64,000 nt of DNA, from contig NZ_CANLKR010000007.1 of assembly GCF_947491715.1 (NCBI RefSeq), positions 1 to 64,000 on the forward strand. Reading direction: 5' to 3'. Below are positions 44,305-51,877 of the stretch, piece by piece. A program made the translations under genes and the position numbers. Positions within the stretch are counted from its first letter, which is position 1. The number at the start of each line of letters is the position of its first letter. The notes below the pieces were generated by a model. The model was not told where the DNA came from. It ran no database searches and saw only the letters and a list, made by a program, of their open reading frames with translations. Origin of the DNA: an uncultured Shewanella sp. (GTDB lineage Bacteria > Pseudomonadota > Gammaproteobacteria > Enterobacterales > Shewanellaceae).

Positions 44305-45018
44305 TTAGCTCAACGCCGCTTTTTGGACATCGATAATTTCTCGAATACCATGCTTAGCCAGCTCTAATAAGCTTAATAACTCTTCATGGCTAAACGGCTC
44401 ACCTTCAGCGGTGCCTTGCACTTCAATCATTTTACCGGTTTCAGTCATGACCACGTTCATATCGGTTTCAGCGGCGCTGTCTTCGATATATTCTAAATCA
44501 CAGATGGGTTCACCCTTATAAATACCCACACTCACTGCCGCAATCAAGAATTTTAGCGGATTGGTCTTTAAAATACCTTTACCACGCGCCCAATTCAGCG
44601 CATCGACTAACGCCACACAGGCGCCCGTAATGGCTGCCGTACGGGTTCCGCCGTCGGCTTGGATCACATCACAATCAATCACTATGGTATTTTCACCTAA
44701 CAGCTTCATATCCACTGCAGCACGTAATGCACGGCCAATAAGACGTTGAATTTCTTGTGTGCGCCCCGACTGTTTGCCTCGCGCAGCTTCGCGATTCATA
44801 CGGCTATGAGTAGAACGCGGTAACATACCATATTCAGCCGTTACCCAACCTTGACCTTGTCCCTTTAAAAAGCGTGGCACCCCTTCTTCAAAACTCGCGG
44901 TGCACAATACTTTTGTTTCACCAAATTCCACCAGCACAGAGCCTTCAGCATGAGCAGTAAATTGACGAGTAATGGTAACGGGACGAGATTGAGCGGGCGT
45001 TCTATCGCTTGGGCGCAT
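44305..45018 (-). CDS. rph: Ribonuclease PH
   Basis: Phosphorolytic 3'-exoribonuclease that trims tRNA 3' ends. The 237-aa product begins [20 protein letters not shown] and has [19 protein letters not shown], the RNA-binding [18 protein letters not shown], and the phosphate-site [19 protein letters not shown]. Unlike the frameshifted rph of E. coli K-12, the frame is intact. I start at the ATG at 45018 with AGGA upstream. Confidence 0.96.
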   Translation of the reverse strand: MRPSDRTPAQSRPVTITRQFTAHAEGSVLVEFGETKVLCTASFEEGVPRFLKGQGQGWVTAEYGMLPRSTHSRMNREAARGKQSGRTQEIQRLIGRALRAAVDMKLLGENTIVIDCDVIQADGGTRTAAITGACVALVDALNWARGKGILKTNPLKFLIAAVSVGIYKGEPICDLEYIEDSAAETDMNVVMTETGKMIEVQGTAEGEPFSHEELLSLLELAKHGIREIIDVQKAALS

Positions 45019-45259
45019 AGGGCGGTTCCTGTAATGTAAAGCCATAAACAATTGCTGCCTAGTATAAGGAGATGTGCGGCACTAAGCCATAGCAAAAACA
45101 GAAAAAAACGGCTTCTTCTGCATTATACCAAGACGCAGCTAAAGTGAAGGCTGATAGTCGACAATCGTCTCGAAAAAGCGAAAAGCTTTTGACGCCCCCC
45201 CTCAGCTGGTTATAATTCCTTATCATTAGGACGCACTTCATTAATACTGGGAAAAACGC

Positions 45260-46123
45260 ATGATCCAAAGTATGACAGCTTACGCACGCATTGAACATAA
45301 AGCCGATTGGGGCAACGCCTCATGGGAAATCCGCTCAGTCAATCAGCGCTATTTAGAAACATACTTACGCCTACCTGAGCATTTTCGTAGCTTAGAGCCC
45401 TTATTAAGAGAGCGCCTTCGTAAACGCCTGAATCGTGGCAAAATTGAAGTGAATCTTCGCTATGATTTTAACGATAGTGAAAACAGTGAATTACAGCTAA
45501 ATGAAGCCCTTGCCAAACAACTGGTTAACGCTGCCAACTGGATAAAAAAAGAAGCCAAACATGGCAAGCTTAACTTAGTCGATGTGCTGAAATGGCCAGG
45601 CGTGATGTCCAGTGCCGAAAAAGACATGGATGCTGTGGGCAAAGAACTGCTTAACGTGTTTGATGATGCCATTAGCCAATTTATTGAAGCGCGCGGCCGT
45701 GAAGGGGAAGCGATCACCCAAATGCTCAATACACGCCTTGATGCCATTGTTGAGCAAGTCGCCATAGTCCGTGAACATATGCCAAGCGTGATTGAATGGC
45801 AGCGTGAAAAACTCACCCACCGCCTCGATGAAATCACCGGTGAGCTGGATCCTGCTCGCATGGAACAAGAAATGGTGATCTTAGCGCAAAAAATGGATGT
45901 GGCCGAAGAAATGGACAGACTCGATGCCCACATTGTTGAGACTCGCCGTATTCTCGAAAAAGGCGGCCCACAAGGTCGTCGTCTCGATTTTATGATGCAA
46001 GAATTTAACCGTGAGTCCAACACCTTGGCCTCTAAATCTATTAGCACGGATGTCACGGCCGCCGCTGTCGAACTGAAAGTATTAATCGAGCAAATGCGCG
46101 AACAAATTCAAAATATTGAATAG
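45260..46123 (+). CDS. yicC: YicC family endoribonuclease-type protein
   Basis: A 287-aa protein starting MIQSMTAYARIEHKADWGNA, with the N-terminal YicC domain (EIRSVNQRYLETYLRLPEHF) and the C-terminal DUF1732 block (GPQGRRLDFMMQEFNRESNT, then LASKSISTDVT). E. coli YicC has been reported to act as an endoribonuclease on RNA substrates; that role is inferred here. It is divergent from rph, as in E. coli, and is the last conserved gene before the accessory region. Confidence 0.94.
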   Translation: MIQSMTAYARIEHKADWGNASWEIRSVNQRYLETYLRLPEHFRSLEPLLRERLRKRLNRGKIEVNLRYDFNDSENSELQLNEALAKQLVNAANWIKKEAKHGKLNLVDVLKWPGVMSSAEKDMDAVGKELLNVFDDAISQFIEARGREGEAITQMLNTRLDAIVEQVAIVREHMPSVIEWQREKLTHRLDEITGELDPARMEQEMVILAQKMDVAEEMDRLDAHIVETRRILEKGGPQGRRLDFMMQEFNRESNTLASKSISTDVTAAAVELKVLIEQMREQIQNIE

Positions 46124-46213
46124 TGTCCAAAGCTGTATTGCAACATCTTTAAGCATTAAAAAATACAGCAACTTAATAAAAGTCCTTTTCCATTACCGTA
46201 TTCTTTAATACGC

Positions 46214-46242
46214 CATTAACCACCACTCGCTGGTGGTTAATG
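46214..46242. repeat. 12-bp perfect inverted repeat between yicC and hipA
   Basis: CATTAACCACCA / TGGTGGTTAATG with a 5-nt loop between two convergent genes, 5 bp beyond the hipA stop codon. It has no clear U-run on either strand. It may be a terminator-like hairpin or mark the edge of inserted DNA. Confidence 0.6.
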
Positions 46243-46247
46243 TGATT

Positions 46248-47504
46248 TCAAATGATCTTAAAATCGTCAGTTAATGCAGCCCAATGAGTTCGTAAAAGAT
46301 CTTTATGTTCACCTAGCATAGGCAATGCTGCAAGCATTTCTGGCCATAGTAATCGCGCTTGCTCTACGGTATCGAGGAGATGTGGTTTAACGGCAGCCCA
46401 CGGAACACCTACCGTATTGGACCACTTCTCAAAGTGCTGCATCGTTATTTCATACCACTGCTTAGATTTTGCCATGTTCAAAGCAAGATTATCATCTTGT
46501 ATGTAAGGAGAGGTGAACACGACATCATACAGCGGCGACAAACGAGGAGAACGTTGATCTTTATAGATGATAGTCCAGTTCTTTAGATGCGCATCACCAT
46601 TAGCTAACAAGATATTAATCAGTAATCTTCTTGCCATTTGCTGCACATCGCCTAAGCGATCTTTGCTAGTACGGAATAGCACTTGCCCTAACTGCTCATA
46701 GTTCACTTTCTGATATTTATCGACAGGATATAGGCCAAAGATCTGAGCAAAGTCTTCAGTATGCACTCTTCCTTTGTGAGTACGATCAAAACGCTTTATG
46801 CCGTAAGCATATGTTTCATCGGGGAGTCTGATATTAGGCAGTCCCGCTAACTCATCAAGTTTAATGAGACGTATATTCGGGATCGTAGCGCCAGCGGCTT
46901 CGGCTAATGTCATACAGGTATACTCATTGACAGAGACACCTTTATGTACCGTTGAAGGCGTTTTAATAATCCACATATCGTCAGAGATATCCTGATCAAT
47001 GTGATAGCGGCCATCGACATGAGAAGATGAGAACTTCATCTGTACGCCAGCAAGCGAGAATTTAGTATCTGCATGCTTAACGTTAATCTGCTGAGGCTCG
47101 GTCACTAAACGTTGTTCTAATGCCCATGTTGGCATATCTCCCGCCTTAATCGGTGTAGCCACCAATGCACCGGGTAAATGAGCCCCTAAATAGGCCAAAA
47201 TCGAGAACTCGTTATTGACATGGCATTGAAGGGCTTGCGCCACACTCTCTCTTAAAATCCCTTCTGGTAATAAATTAGATAATACTGGCGGTATTTTTTC
47301 ACTGCGGATTTGAGGCTTAGTAAAATAATGAGGATCTTGAAGCTGTCTAAGTGTCAATACTGGCCTCTCATGCTTTGGCATTGCAATATATGTAGGATTA
47401 AAACTCAGTATGTTCTTTCCCCCCGCATAATGCGCAAGCACACCAATATCGATTCCATGTAACTTGATATGTAGGCCTTCAACTTGCTCTGTTTGTTTGC
47501 TCAT
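46248..47504 (-). CDS. HipA-family serine/threonine kinase toxin (first pair)
   Basis: HipA-type kinases phosphorylate a cellular target (glutamyl-tRNA synthetase for E. coli HipA) and cause growth arrest. The 418-aa protein has an N-terminal HipA_N-like part (LHIKLHGIDIGVLAHYAGGK), the ATP/P-loop region KFSLAGVQMKFSSSHVDGRY, the catalytic loop ILLANGDAHLKNWTI and the metal-binding SPLYDVVFTSPY. The start overlaps the stop of the upstream HTH gene (ATGA), as in hipBA operons. The substrate of this homologue is unknown. Confidence 0.88.
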   Translation of the reverse strand: MSKQTEQVEGLHIKLHGIDIGVLAHYAGGKNILSFNPTYIAMPKHERPVLTLRQLQDPHYFTKPQIRSEKIPPVLSNLLPEGILRESVAQALQCHVNNEFSILAYLGAHLPGALVATPIKAGDMPTWALEQRLVTEPQQINVKHADTKFSLAGVQMKFSSSHVDGRYHIDQDISDDMWIIKTPSTVHKGVSVNEYTCMTLAEAAGATIPNIRLIKLDELAGLPNIRLPDETYAYGIKRFDRTHKGRVHTEDFAQIFGLYPVDKYQKVNYEQLGQVLFRTSKDRLGDVQQMARRLLINILLANGDAHLKNWTIIYKDQRSPRLSPLYDVVFTSPYIQDDNLALNMAKSKQWYEITMQHFEKWSNTVGVPWAAVKPHLLDTVEQARLLWPEMLAALPMLGEHKDLLRTHWAALTDDFKII

Positions 47505-47824
47505 TTTTGATCCTCAGAGCCAAACCAAAACCCTAAATCATCGGAGTCATCTTCAAGTGAACCCACACAGCCCTCACTTGACGTGGCGTCTAATGTCGAT
47601 TGTTTAAGCTTACTTTTTGTAGGGCTTTCTTTAGGGCCAATAGTGAGTTCCATATTCAAGCCCTCTAACACACGTAATAGCGTCGACAACTTCATATCAC
47701 TACCCGCTTCGATACGCTGATATTGCTGCTGCTTCATACCGATACGCATGTACATATCTTTTTGTTCCATCTGTAGCTGTTTACGTCGAGATGAAAGTAG
47801 TTTGCAAATTTGTTCAATCGTCAT
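47501..47824 (-). CDS. HipB-type HTH antitoxin (first pair)
   Basis: A 107-aa protein with a Cro/CI-type helix-turn-helix at about residues 5-60 (ICKLLSSRRKQLQMEQKD, then MYMRIGMKQQQYQRIEAGSD) and a polar, acidic C-terminal tail (LEDDSDDLGFWFGSEDQK) likely to be disordered. It is expected to bind HipA and repress the operon. The ATG at 47824 has GAGG upstream; the ORF start at 47839 is not supported. Four 30-bp iterons lie immediately upstream. Confidence 0.85.
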   Translation of the reverse strand: MTIEQICKLLSSRRKQLQMEQKDMYMRIGMKQQQYQRIEAGSDMKLSTLLRVLEGLNMELTIGPKESPTKSKLKQSTLDATSSEGCVGSLEDDSDDLGFWFGSEDQK

Positions 47825-47850
47825 CACACCCAACCTCAAACAATATAAAA

Positions 47851-47984
47851 GTTGTATTCAAGCCCATAAACAACTTTGTTATTGTAAAAATAGTCATAAA
47901 CAACACTATAGTTGTATTCAAGCCTACAAACAACTTTATGGTTGTAAAAATAACCATAAACAACTTATTTGCTGTATTAGGGCC
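47851..47984 (-). promoter_or_regulatory. Four 30-bp iterons upstream of hipBA (operator array)
   Basis: Units begin at 47851, 47881, 47911 and 47941, with a decayed fifth start at 47971. Each contains GTTGT (ATTGT in unit 2), 14 bp, then ACAAC. In unit 1 the arms extend to AAGTTGT / ACAACTT. Units 1 and 3, and units 2 and 4, are closer to each other, so the array also has a 60-bp higher-order period. It lies directly upstream of the hipB start codon, where an autorepressor would bind. Confidence 0.8.
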
Positions 47985-48037
47985 GCATATCAGCGGGTAT
48001 CATCTAAAAGTGACAATCACATGACCAGATAAGGATT

Positions 48038-48087
48038 GTAGAGAAAGCGCTTTCATCGCTGAAATGCAGTGCGCTCAACTGACCAGC
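48038..48087 (+). repeat. 50-bp dispersed direct repeat, copy 1
   Basis: Begins GTAGAGAAAGCGCTTTCATC and ends CTGACCAGC. A second copy with about four mismatches is at 51699-51748. The pair brackets the degraded gene, the immunity gene and the HNH toxin gene. Confidence 0.85.
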
Positions 48088-48126
48088 GAATAGCGAATAG
48101 CGAATAGCGAATAGCGAATAGCGGAT
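48085..48126 (+). repeat. 7-bp microsatellite (AGCGAAT)
   Basis: Five perfect copies of AGCGAAT and a sixth with one change (AGCGGAT), directly after the 50-bp repeat and ending two bases before an ATG. Such arrays can vary in copy number by slippage. Confidence 0.9.
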
Positions 48127-48127
48127 T

Positions 48128-48481
48128 ATGCTGGCCAAGGCCGAAGGCAATACAAAAGACTCGGAACTGACCAGCACAGAAGTGGTGTTTGAAACAGAAC
48201 AAGCAGCCGATCTACCGCCATTTTTTTGATGCTAAGGTGGATTCGGGAGTGCGACTAATTATGAGGTTCATGAGTTGTTTTTTGACTACCACGGTATTCT
48301 CGCCGCCTTTGCATGGGGCGGTTTTTCCCATATTTTAACCGATGCCATGACCGTCTCCAGTGTGCCGTTTACCTTTTTTTATAAACAATAGGACTGGGCA
48401 GGCAGCCATTGACCTTATAAAAAGTACCAAGGCATCATCGATGCCTCGGAGTGGAAGAAAAACCGCTTTAGGATTTTGTGA
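48128..48481 (+). pseudogene. Degraded gene of unknown family
   Basis: A coding-like run starts at the ATG at 48128 (MLAKAEGNTKDSELTSTEVV) and stops after 33 codons. A second frame continues with FFDAKVDSG, and a third reads YEVHELFFDYHGILAAFAWG, then GFSHILTDAMTVSSVPF, before a stop. A last fragment reads GIIDASEWKKNRFRIL and stop. The pieces appear to belong to one gene broken by frameshifts. The SHILTDAMTV stretch faintly recalls membrane metal-dependent hydrolases of the DUF457 type, but this is weak. Confidence 0.4.
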
Positions 48482-48495
48482 TTTAATGCAAAAGC

Positions 48496-49191
48496 CTATT
48501 CAAACCCCATCAAGGTCCATTCATCGGCTACATCCCAGAAGTTGAGATCTAACATAGGCGCATCACTACTCCACCAAAGCAAAGCTGCAATATCGTTGTT
48601 ATCTTTAAACTCAAAACACAAATAACCGCCCGCACCGTTAGTGTACACCGCTAATGTTTTAGAGAGATCGACAGGAGGCATGTCAATGTCATCCAAAATG
48701 CCCCATTCTTCATCAGCTAAAAAGAAGAAATCTTCGACGGGTGACAACCCCATAGAACCTGATGCTAAACAATACCAACCATTATGGAATTGCTCATAAA
48801 ACTGACACATCTTCTCTGGTAACAATGACCATGAATCCGCCACCGCAGGAGACATTTGCATTGTTTTTGGGTTACGTGCTTCGTAGTAGGTAATATCAGG
48901 ATCATCTTCAGATATCACCCCATAAACTAAACAATAACCGTATTGATGGTGAACTAAATCAATACTCACGATATTAGTATGTAAATAAAACAAAACCTCT
49001 GACATTTCAGAAGATAAAGGCTGCCAATAAGACAGCGCTTTATTAAACCGTTCCTTCCCCTCTAGAGCCAAAATACTTAGCCAACTTTGTGGGATTAATT
49101 TTTGCTCATCTAACGTAAGTTGAGACAAGCTTAAAACCTTAGGCTCACTTACATAATCATTTAAATAACTCAACAAGTTATCTTCACTCAT
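48496..49191 (-). CDS. SUKH (SMI1/KNR4)-like immunity protein, putative
   Basis: A 231-aa acidic protein rich in aromatic residues. The segment CQFYEQFHNGWYCLASGSMG, then LSPVEDFFFL and DEEWGILDD, is like SMI1/KNR4-superfamily immunity proteins. It lies 22 bp downstream of a large toxin gene on the same strand, the standard toxin-immunity order. RBS AAAGGA is 8 nt before the ATG. The family call is from pattern only; the role as immunity partner is inferred from position. Confidence 0.6.
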   Translation of the reverse strand: MSEDNLLSYLNDYVSEPKVLSLSQLTLDEQKLIPQSWLSILALEGKERFNKALSYWQPLSSEMSEVLFYLHTNIVSIDLVHHQYGYCLVYGVISEDDPDITYYEARNPKTMQMSPAVADSWSLLPEKMCQFYEQFHNGWYCLASGSMGLSPVEDFFFLADEEWGILDDIDMPPVDLSKTLAVYTNGAGGYLCFEFKDNNDIAALLWWSSDAPMLDLNFWDVADEWTLMGFE

Positions 49192-49213
49192 TGTTAATAT
49201 CCTTTAATTTTAT

Positions 49214-51337
49214 TTATTGGACTAACTTGTCAATTTTGACTTGCAATTCAACTTCTACTGTCTTTTCTACTTCCATCATTTTAGATCTGAATTCTGGATT
49301 TACTGGAGTACCTGTTTTCTTATGCTCTGTCCATTCTGCATATGTCTTTGCACCTTTAGACGTATTAGCTGAGGCACTTAAACCAATAAAATTCTCAGGT
49401 GTATTTAACACATCAACTTGCTTTTCAAATGTCAATTTTTCAAACCCATCCATACGGGTGATTTTTTCCATAGGAACAATGTGATCGGCTTGAAGTTTTT
49501 TAGTCACTTCCATACCTGGTAATGCTTCATCAGGCATTGGAAGGGAAACACCTTTATTGACTTCTTTACGCATTGCTTTATTTGGCGTTTTCTTTCTAAG
49601 ATCCGCATATAGAGCATCTGAGATCTTACGCTTACCTAACCGCGCACCAGTTGGCTTAGTTGGTGTGGAATTTACAGCAATTTTGTCTTCAGATGTAGCT
49701 AAATTTTCATTGGTATTTTTATCATTAGCGTTACTCGTAACACTCCCCTTCGCTGGTGCCTTCTCTTTCAAAGGCGTCACAAAAGTGCGGGTATTGAGAT
49801 CCGCTTCATGATTAGGGATGGATGGATCTTTTTTATACAGCTGTTTTTTGGTGTTGTTGTTGCGCACCACTTTGAGGGCGTCTTTCATCTCGCCAAGTAC
49901 TTCAACGGTTTCTTCTAGCACTTTGCCTGCCTTACGGCCATTGGCGGCAAGCAAGAGTGAAGCGCAGGCAATGGGGCCACCGACGCCACCTGCAAGGGTG
50001 CCAACTGCGGTACCGCCACTGACTACGGCGGTGTCCATACCCAATTGCGTGACATGATACGCACTCATTTCCACTACTTTGTCGGGCGGCAGGGCGGCCA
50101 ACATGCGCGCCGGTAAACTGGCAATTAACTCACGGCCTTGGCTGTCGCTGAGTAACAAAATCAGCATTTCCATGGTTTCCGCCGCTTCCCACATGCCTTG
50201 TTTACCGCGCTCTTTCCATGCTTGGAATTTATCTTCCAGCGCATCCACATCACCCGTGGCAATGGCCTCGATGAGCATAGTGACGTTAATGTCTGCCGCA
50301 TCTAACAGATCACCAAAATCCCCTAAGTCGGGTAGATATTCGGTTACGCCGCTGGCAGCACCGGATTGCGCGGCCTTGGCCATGTCCCAGGATTGGCTTA
50401 AAAAAGACTGATTATTAAATGCCTGGCTTTGTTGATTTAGCTCATCCAGTTTGTGATTAACCGCATCCGCAAACGCTTGAGTGACTGGTACCTTTTGCTG
50501 CTGACTTTGTTGCTGATTGAGTTTATCGAAAGCATGCTGAGCACTTTGTTTAGCTTTGTTGTTAATGGCGTTGTCGAGCTTGGTATAGGCGTTATCAAGC
50601 TTATTTTGTGCCTCAGCCGCTAAGGCTTCATCGCCAAATAAGATGAAAGCCGCGTGGTTAGTGTTTGGTTGTACTTCTGCTTTACCATGCTTATCTAACG
50701 TGCCCGTGATTTGAGTATTTTTACCATCTTCCATGATGACGGTATAAGGCACATTGGCTGCCTTGGTTTGCTCTTTATCGTCGTACACCAATTTAAAAAT
50801 CAGTCGATTGGGGGCCATGGCAAAGGTATCGGCCACCTTCTTTTTGGGTGGCTTTGGCGGCGGTTCCTTAATCACTGGCTCTTTTGTCAACGGCTTCATG
50901 GGGAGCGCGGGATGCAGATTACCCGATGACGGGCTTTGATAAGGGTTGCCGCCAATATTAATCATGCCACCTGCGGTGCCTAAGCGAGCATCGATAGCCT
51001 TAATGACATCCTTTGGATACGCGGTATTGATGGCCGGACTTATTTGCCTGACTTGCGCAGGCTTAAGGCTGTAAAGAATGATTTTGACTCTGTCTTCAGT
51101 GCTTAACTCAGCCTTGGGAAAGTCCATGATGAACATGGGCGCACGGGGACTATTTTGAGAAACAGGCATGAGGAGGAGTTTATCACCGCGAGTCAAGGCG
51201 GTTTTAAGGCTTGATAATGACTCACCCGTGGCAAGGTAAGCCTTTAACTCGTTATCTTTTAGATATGAAAAATCCGTTTCAATGCTTAACGCTTCATGCT
51301 CCATCAATTGATGGAGTTGCACTACCTTCCCTGACAT
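49214..51337 (-). CDS. Polymorphic toxin with C-terminal HNH-like nuclease domain
   Basis: A 707-aa protein without a signal peptide. The N-terminus (1-130) is not recognised. A proline/lysine-rich linker (PPPKPPKKK, about 158-167) precedes a transthyretin-like strand pattern (about 175-230). A helical glutamine/asparagine-rich part (240-320) is followed by a hydrophobic glycine-rich segment (about 445-475). The C-terminal tip (about 590-707) carries LQADHIVPMEK, TPENFIGLSASANTSKGAKT, an HNH/ENDOVII-type nuclease signature. The layout suits a contact-dependent or type VI-secreted effector, but no PAAR, VgrG or Rhs repeat is present. The tip and immunity gene are far more AT-rich than the body. 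RBS GGGAG precedes the ATG. Confidence 0.7.
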   Translation of the reverse strand: MSGKVVQLHQLMEHEALSIETDFSYLKDNELKAYLATGESLSSLKTALTRGDKLLLMPVSQNSPRAPMFIMDFPKAELSTEDRVKIILYSLKPAQVRQISPAINTAYPKDVIKAIDARLGTAGGMINIGGNPYQSPSSGNLHPALPMKPLTKEPVIKEPPPKPPKKKVADTFAMAPNRLIFKLVYDDKEQTKAANVPYTVIMEDGKNTQITGTLDKHGKAEVQPNTNHAAFILFGDEALAAEAQNKLDNAYTKLDNAINNKAKQSAQHAFDKLNQQQSQQQKVPVTQAFADAVNHKLDELNQQSQAFNNQSFLSQSWDMAKAAQSGAASGVTEYLPDLGDFGDLLDAADINVTMLIEAIATGDVDALEDKFQAWKERGKQGMWEAAETMEMLILLLSDSQGRELIASLPARMLAALPPDKVVEMSAYHVTQLGMDTAVVSGGTAVGTLAGGVGGPIACASLLLAANGRKAGKVLEETVEVLGEMKDALKVVRNNNTKKQLYKKDPSIPNHEADLNTRTFVTPLKEKAPAKGSVTSNANDKNTNENLATSEDKIAVNSTPTKPTGARLGKRKISDALYADLRKKTPNKAMRKEVNKGVSLPMPDEALPGMEVTKKLQADHIVPMEKITRMDGFEKLTFEKQVDVLNTPENFIGLSASANTSKGAKTYAEWTEHKKTGTPVNPEFRSKMMEVEKTVEVELQVKIDKLVQ

Positions 51338-51698
51338 ACCGCTCCCTATTCCCTTATTATCTTTCTTTAAGTACGCCTTTACTTAAAATCTTTTACTTAA
51401 AAATGGCAACCTTCCCTAAGAGCGGTTAATTTACCACAATGGGTTAATATTAAAAGGGATTTATTTGTCCTATTGTGGGCGCACTTTCACAACCTCAGGC
51501 TAGAAAGCGAGTCATTGGGGCCTCTCCACGATCCTTCGTTCTGCTTTTCAAATAACCTATCGGCTCATTATCGATGACGTGAAAGGATTTTTTATTGCAG
51601 CTTTTGTAGAGAGTCAGGCCCCGCTTGCTGGTAAAGCGCCACTCTTGCTAGTAAAGCATTAATTACGCGACTATCTGTAGAATGTGCAGAGAAAAGTT
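51338..51698. other. Gene-free stretch upstream of the toxin gene
   Basis: Contains a decayed copy (51548-51593) of the leader found at 51834-51879, and a 14-bp direct repeat CTTGCT(G/A)GTAAAGC at about 51628 and 51649. No intact gene is seen. It should also hold the toxin promoter on the minus strand. Confidence 0.5.
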
Positions 51699-51748
51699 GT
51701 AGAGAAAGCGTTTTCATCGCTGAAACGCAGTGCGCTCAATTGACCAGC
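51699..51748 (+). repeat. 50-bp dispersed direct repeat, copy 2
   Basis: Begins GTAGAGAAAGCGTTTTCATC and ends TTGACCAGC, the partner of 48038-48087. It lies on the far side of the toxin/immunity segment, 130 bp before the helicase gene. Confidence 0.85.
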
Positions 51749-51877
51749 AGAGACGTGGTATGCCGAGAGAACTTTAGCCATTTGAACACAATGACTTAAA
51801 ACCCTCCTCTTACTATCGTTTATTATTCTTTTCGAATAATATACTGGCTGATAATCAATGAAATAAAAGGATTTTTT

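Noticed and set aside
45460..46056. 198-aa minus-strand ORF opposite yicC
   Set aside because: It is a Ser/Arg-rich antisense frame in a well-conserved gene, with no independent evidence of coding.
47851..47984. Possible CRISPR array
   Set aside because: The units are contiguous 30-bp iterons with a 60-bp superperiod, without unique spacers between conserved repeats, and there are no cas genes.
47748..48032. Two overlapping plus-strand ORFs with a repeated protein pattern (FKPINNF / FKPTNNF)
   Set aside because: They are translations of the 30-bp operator iterons and the 5' end of the opposite-strand HTH gene. There is no ribosome site and the periodicity is fully explained by the DNA repeat.
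49214..51337. Calling the toxin a proven type VI effector
   Set aside because: No PAAR, VgrG, Rhs, MIX or other secretion marker is visible and no secretion genes are nearby. The delivery route is left open.
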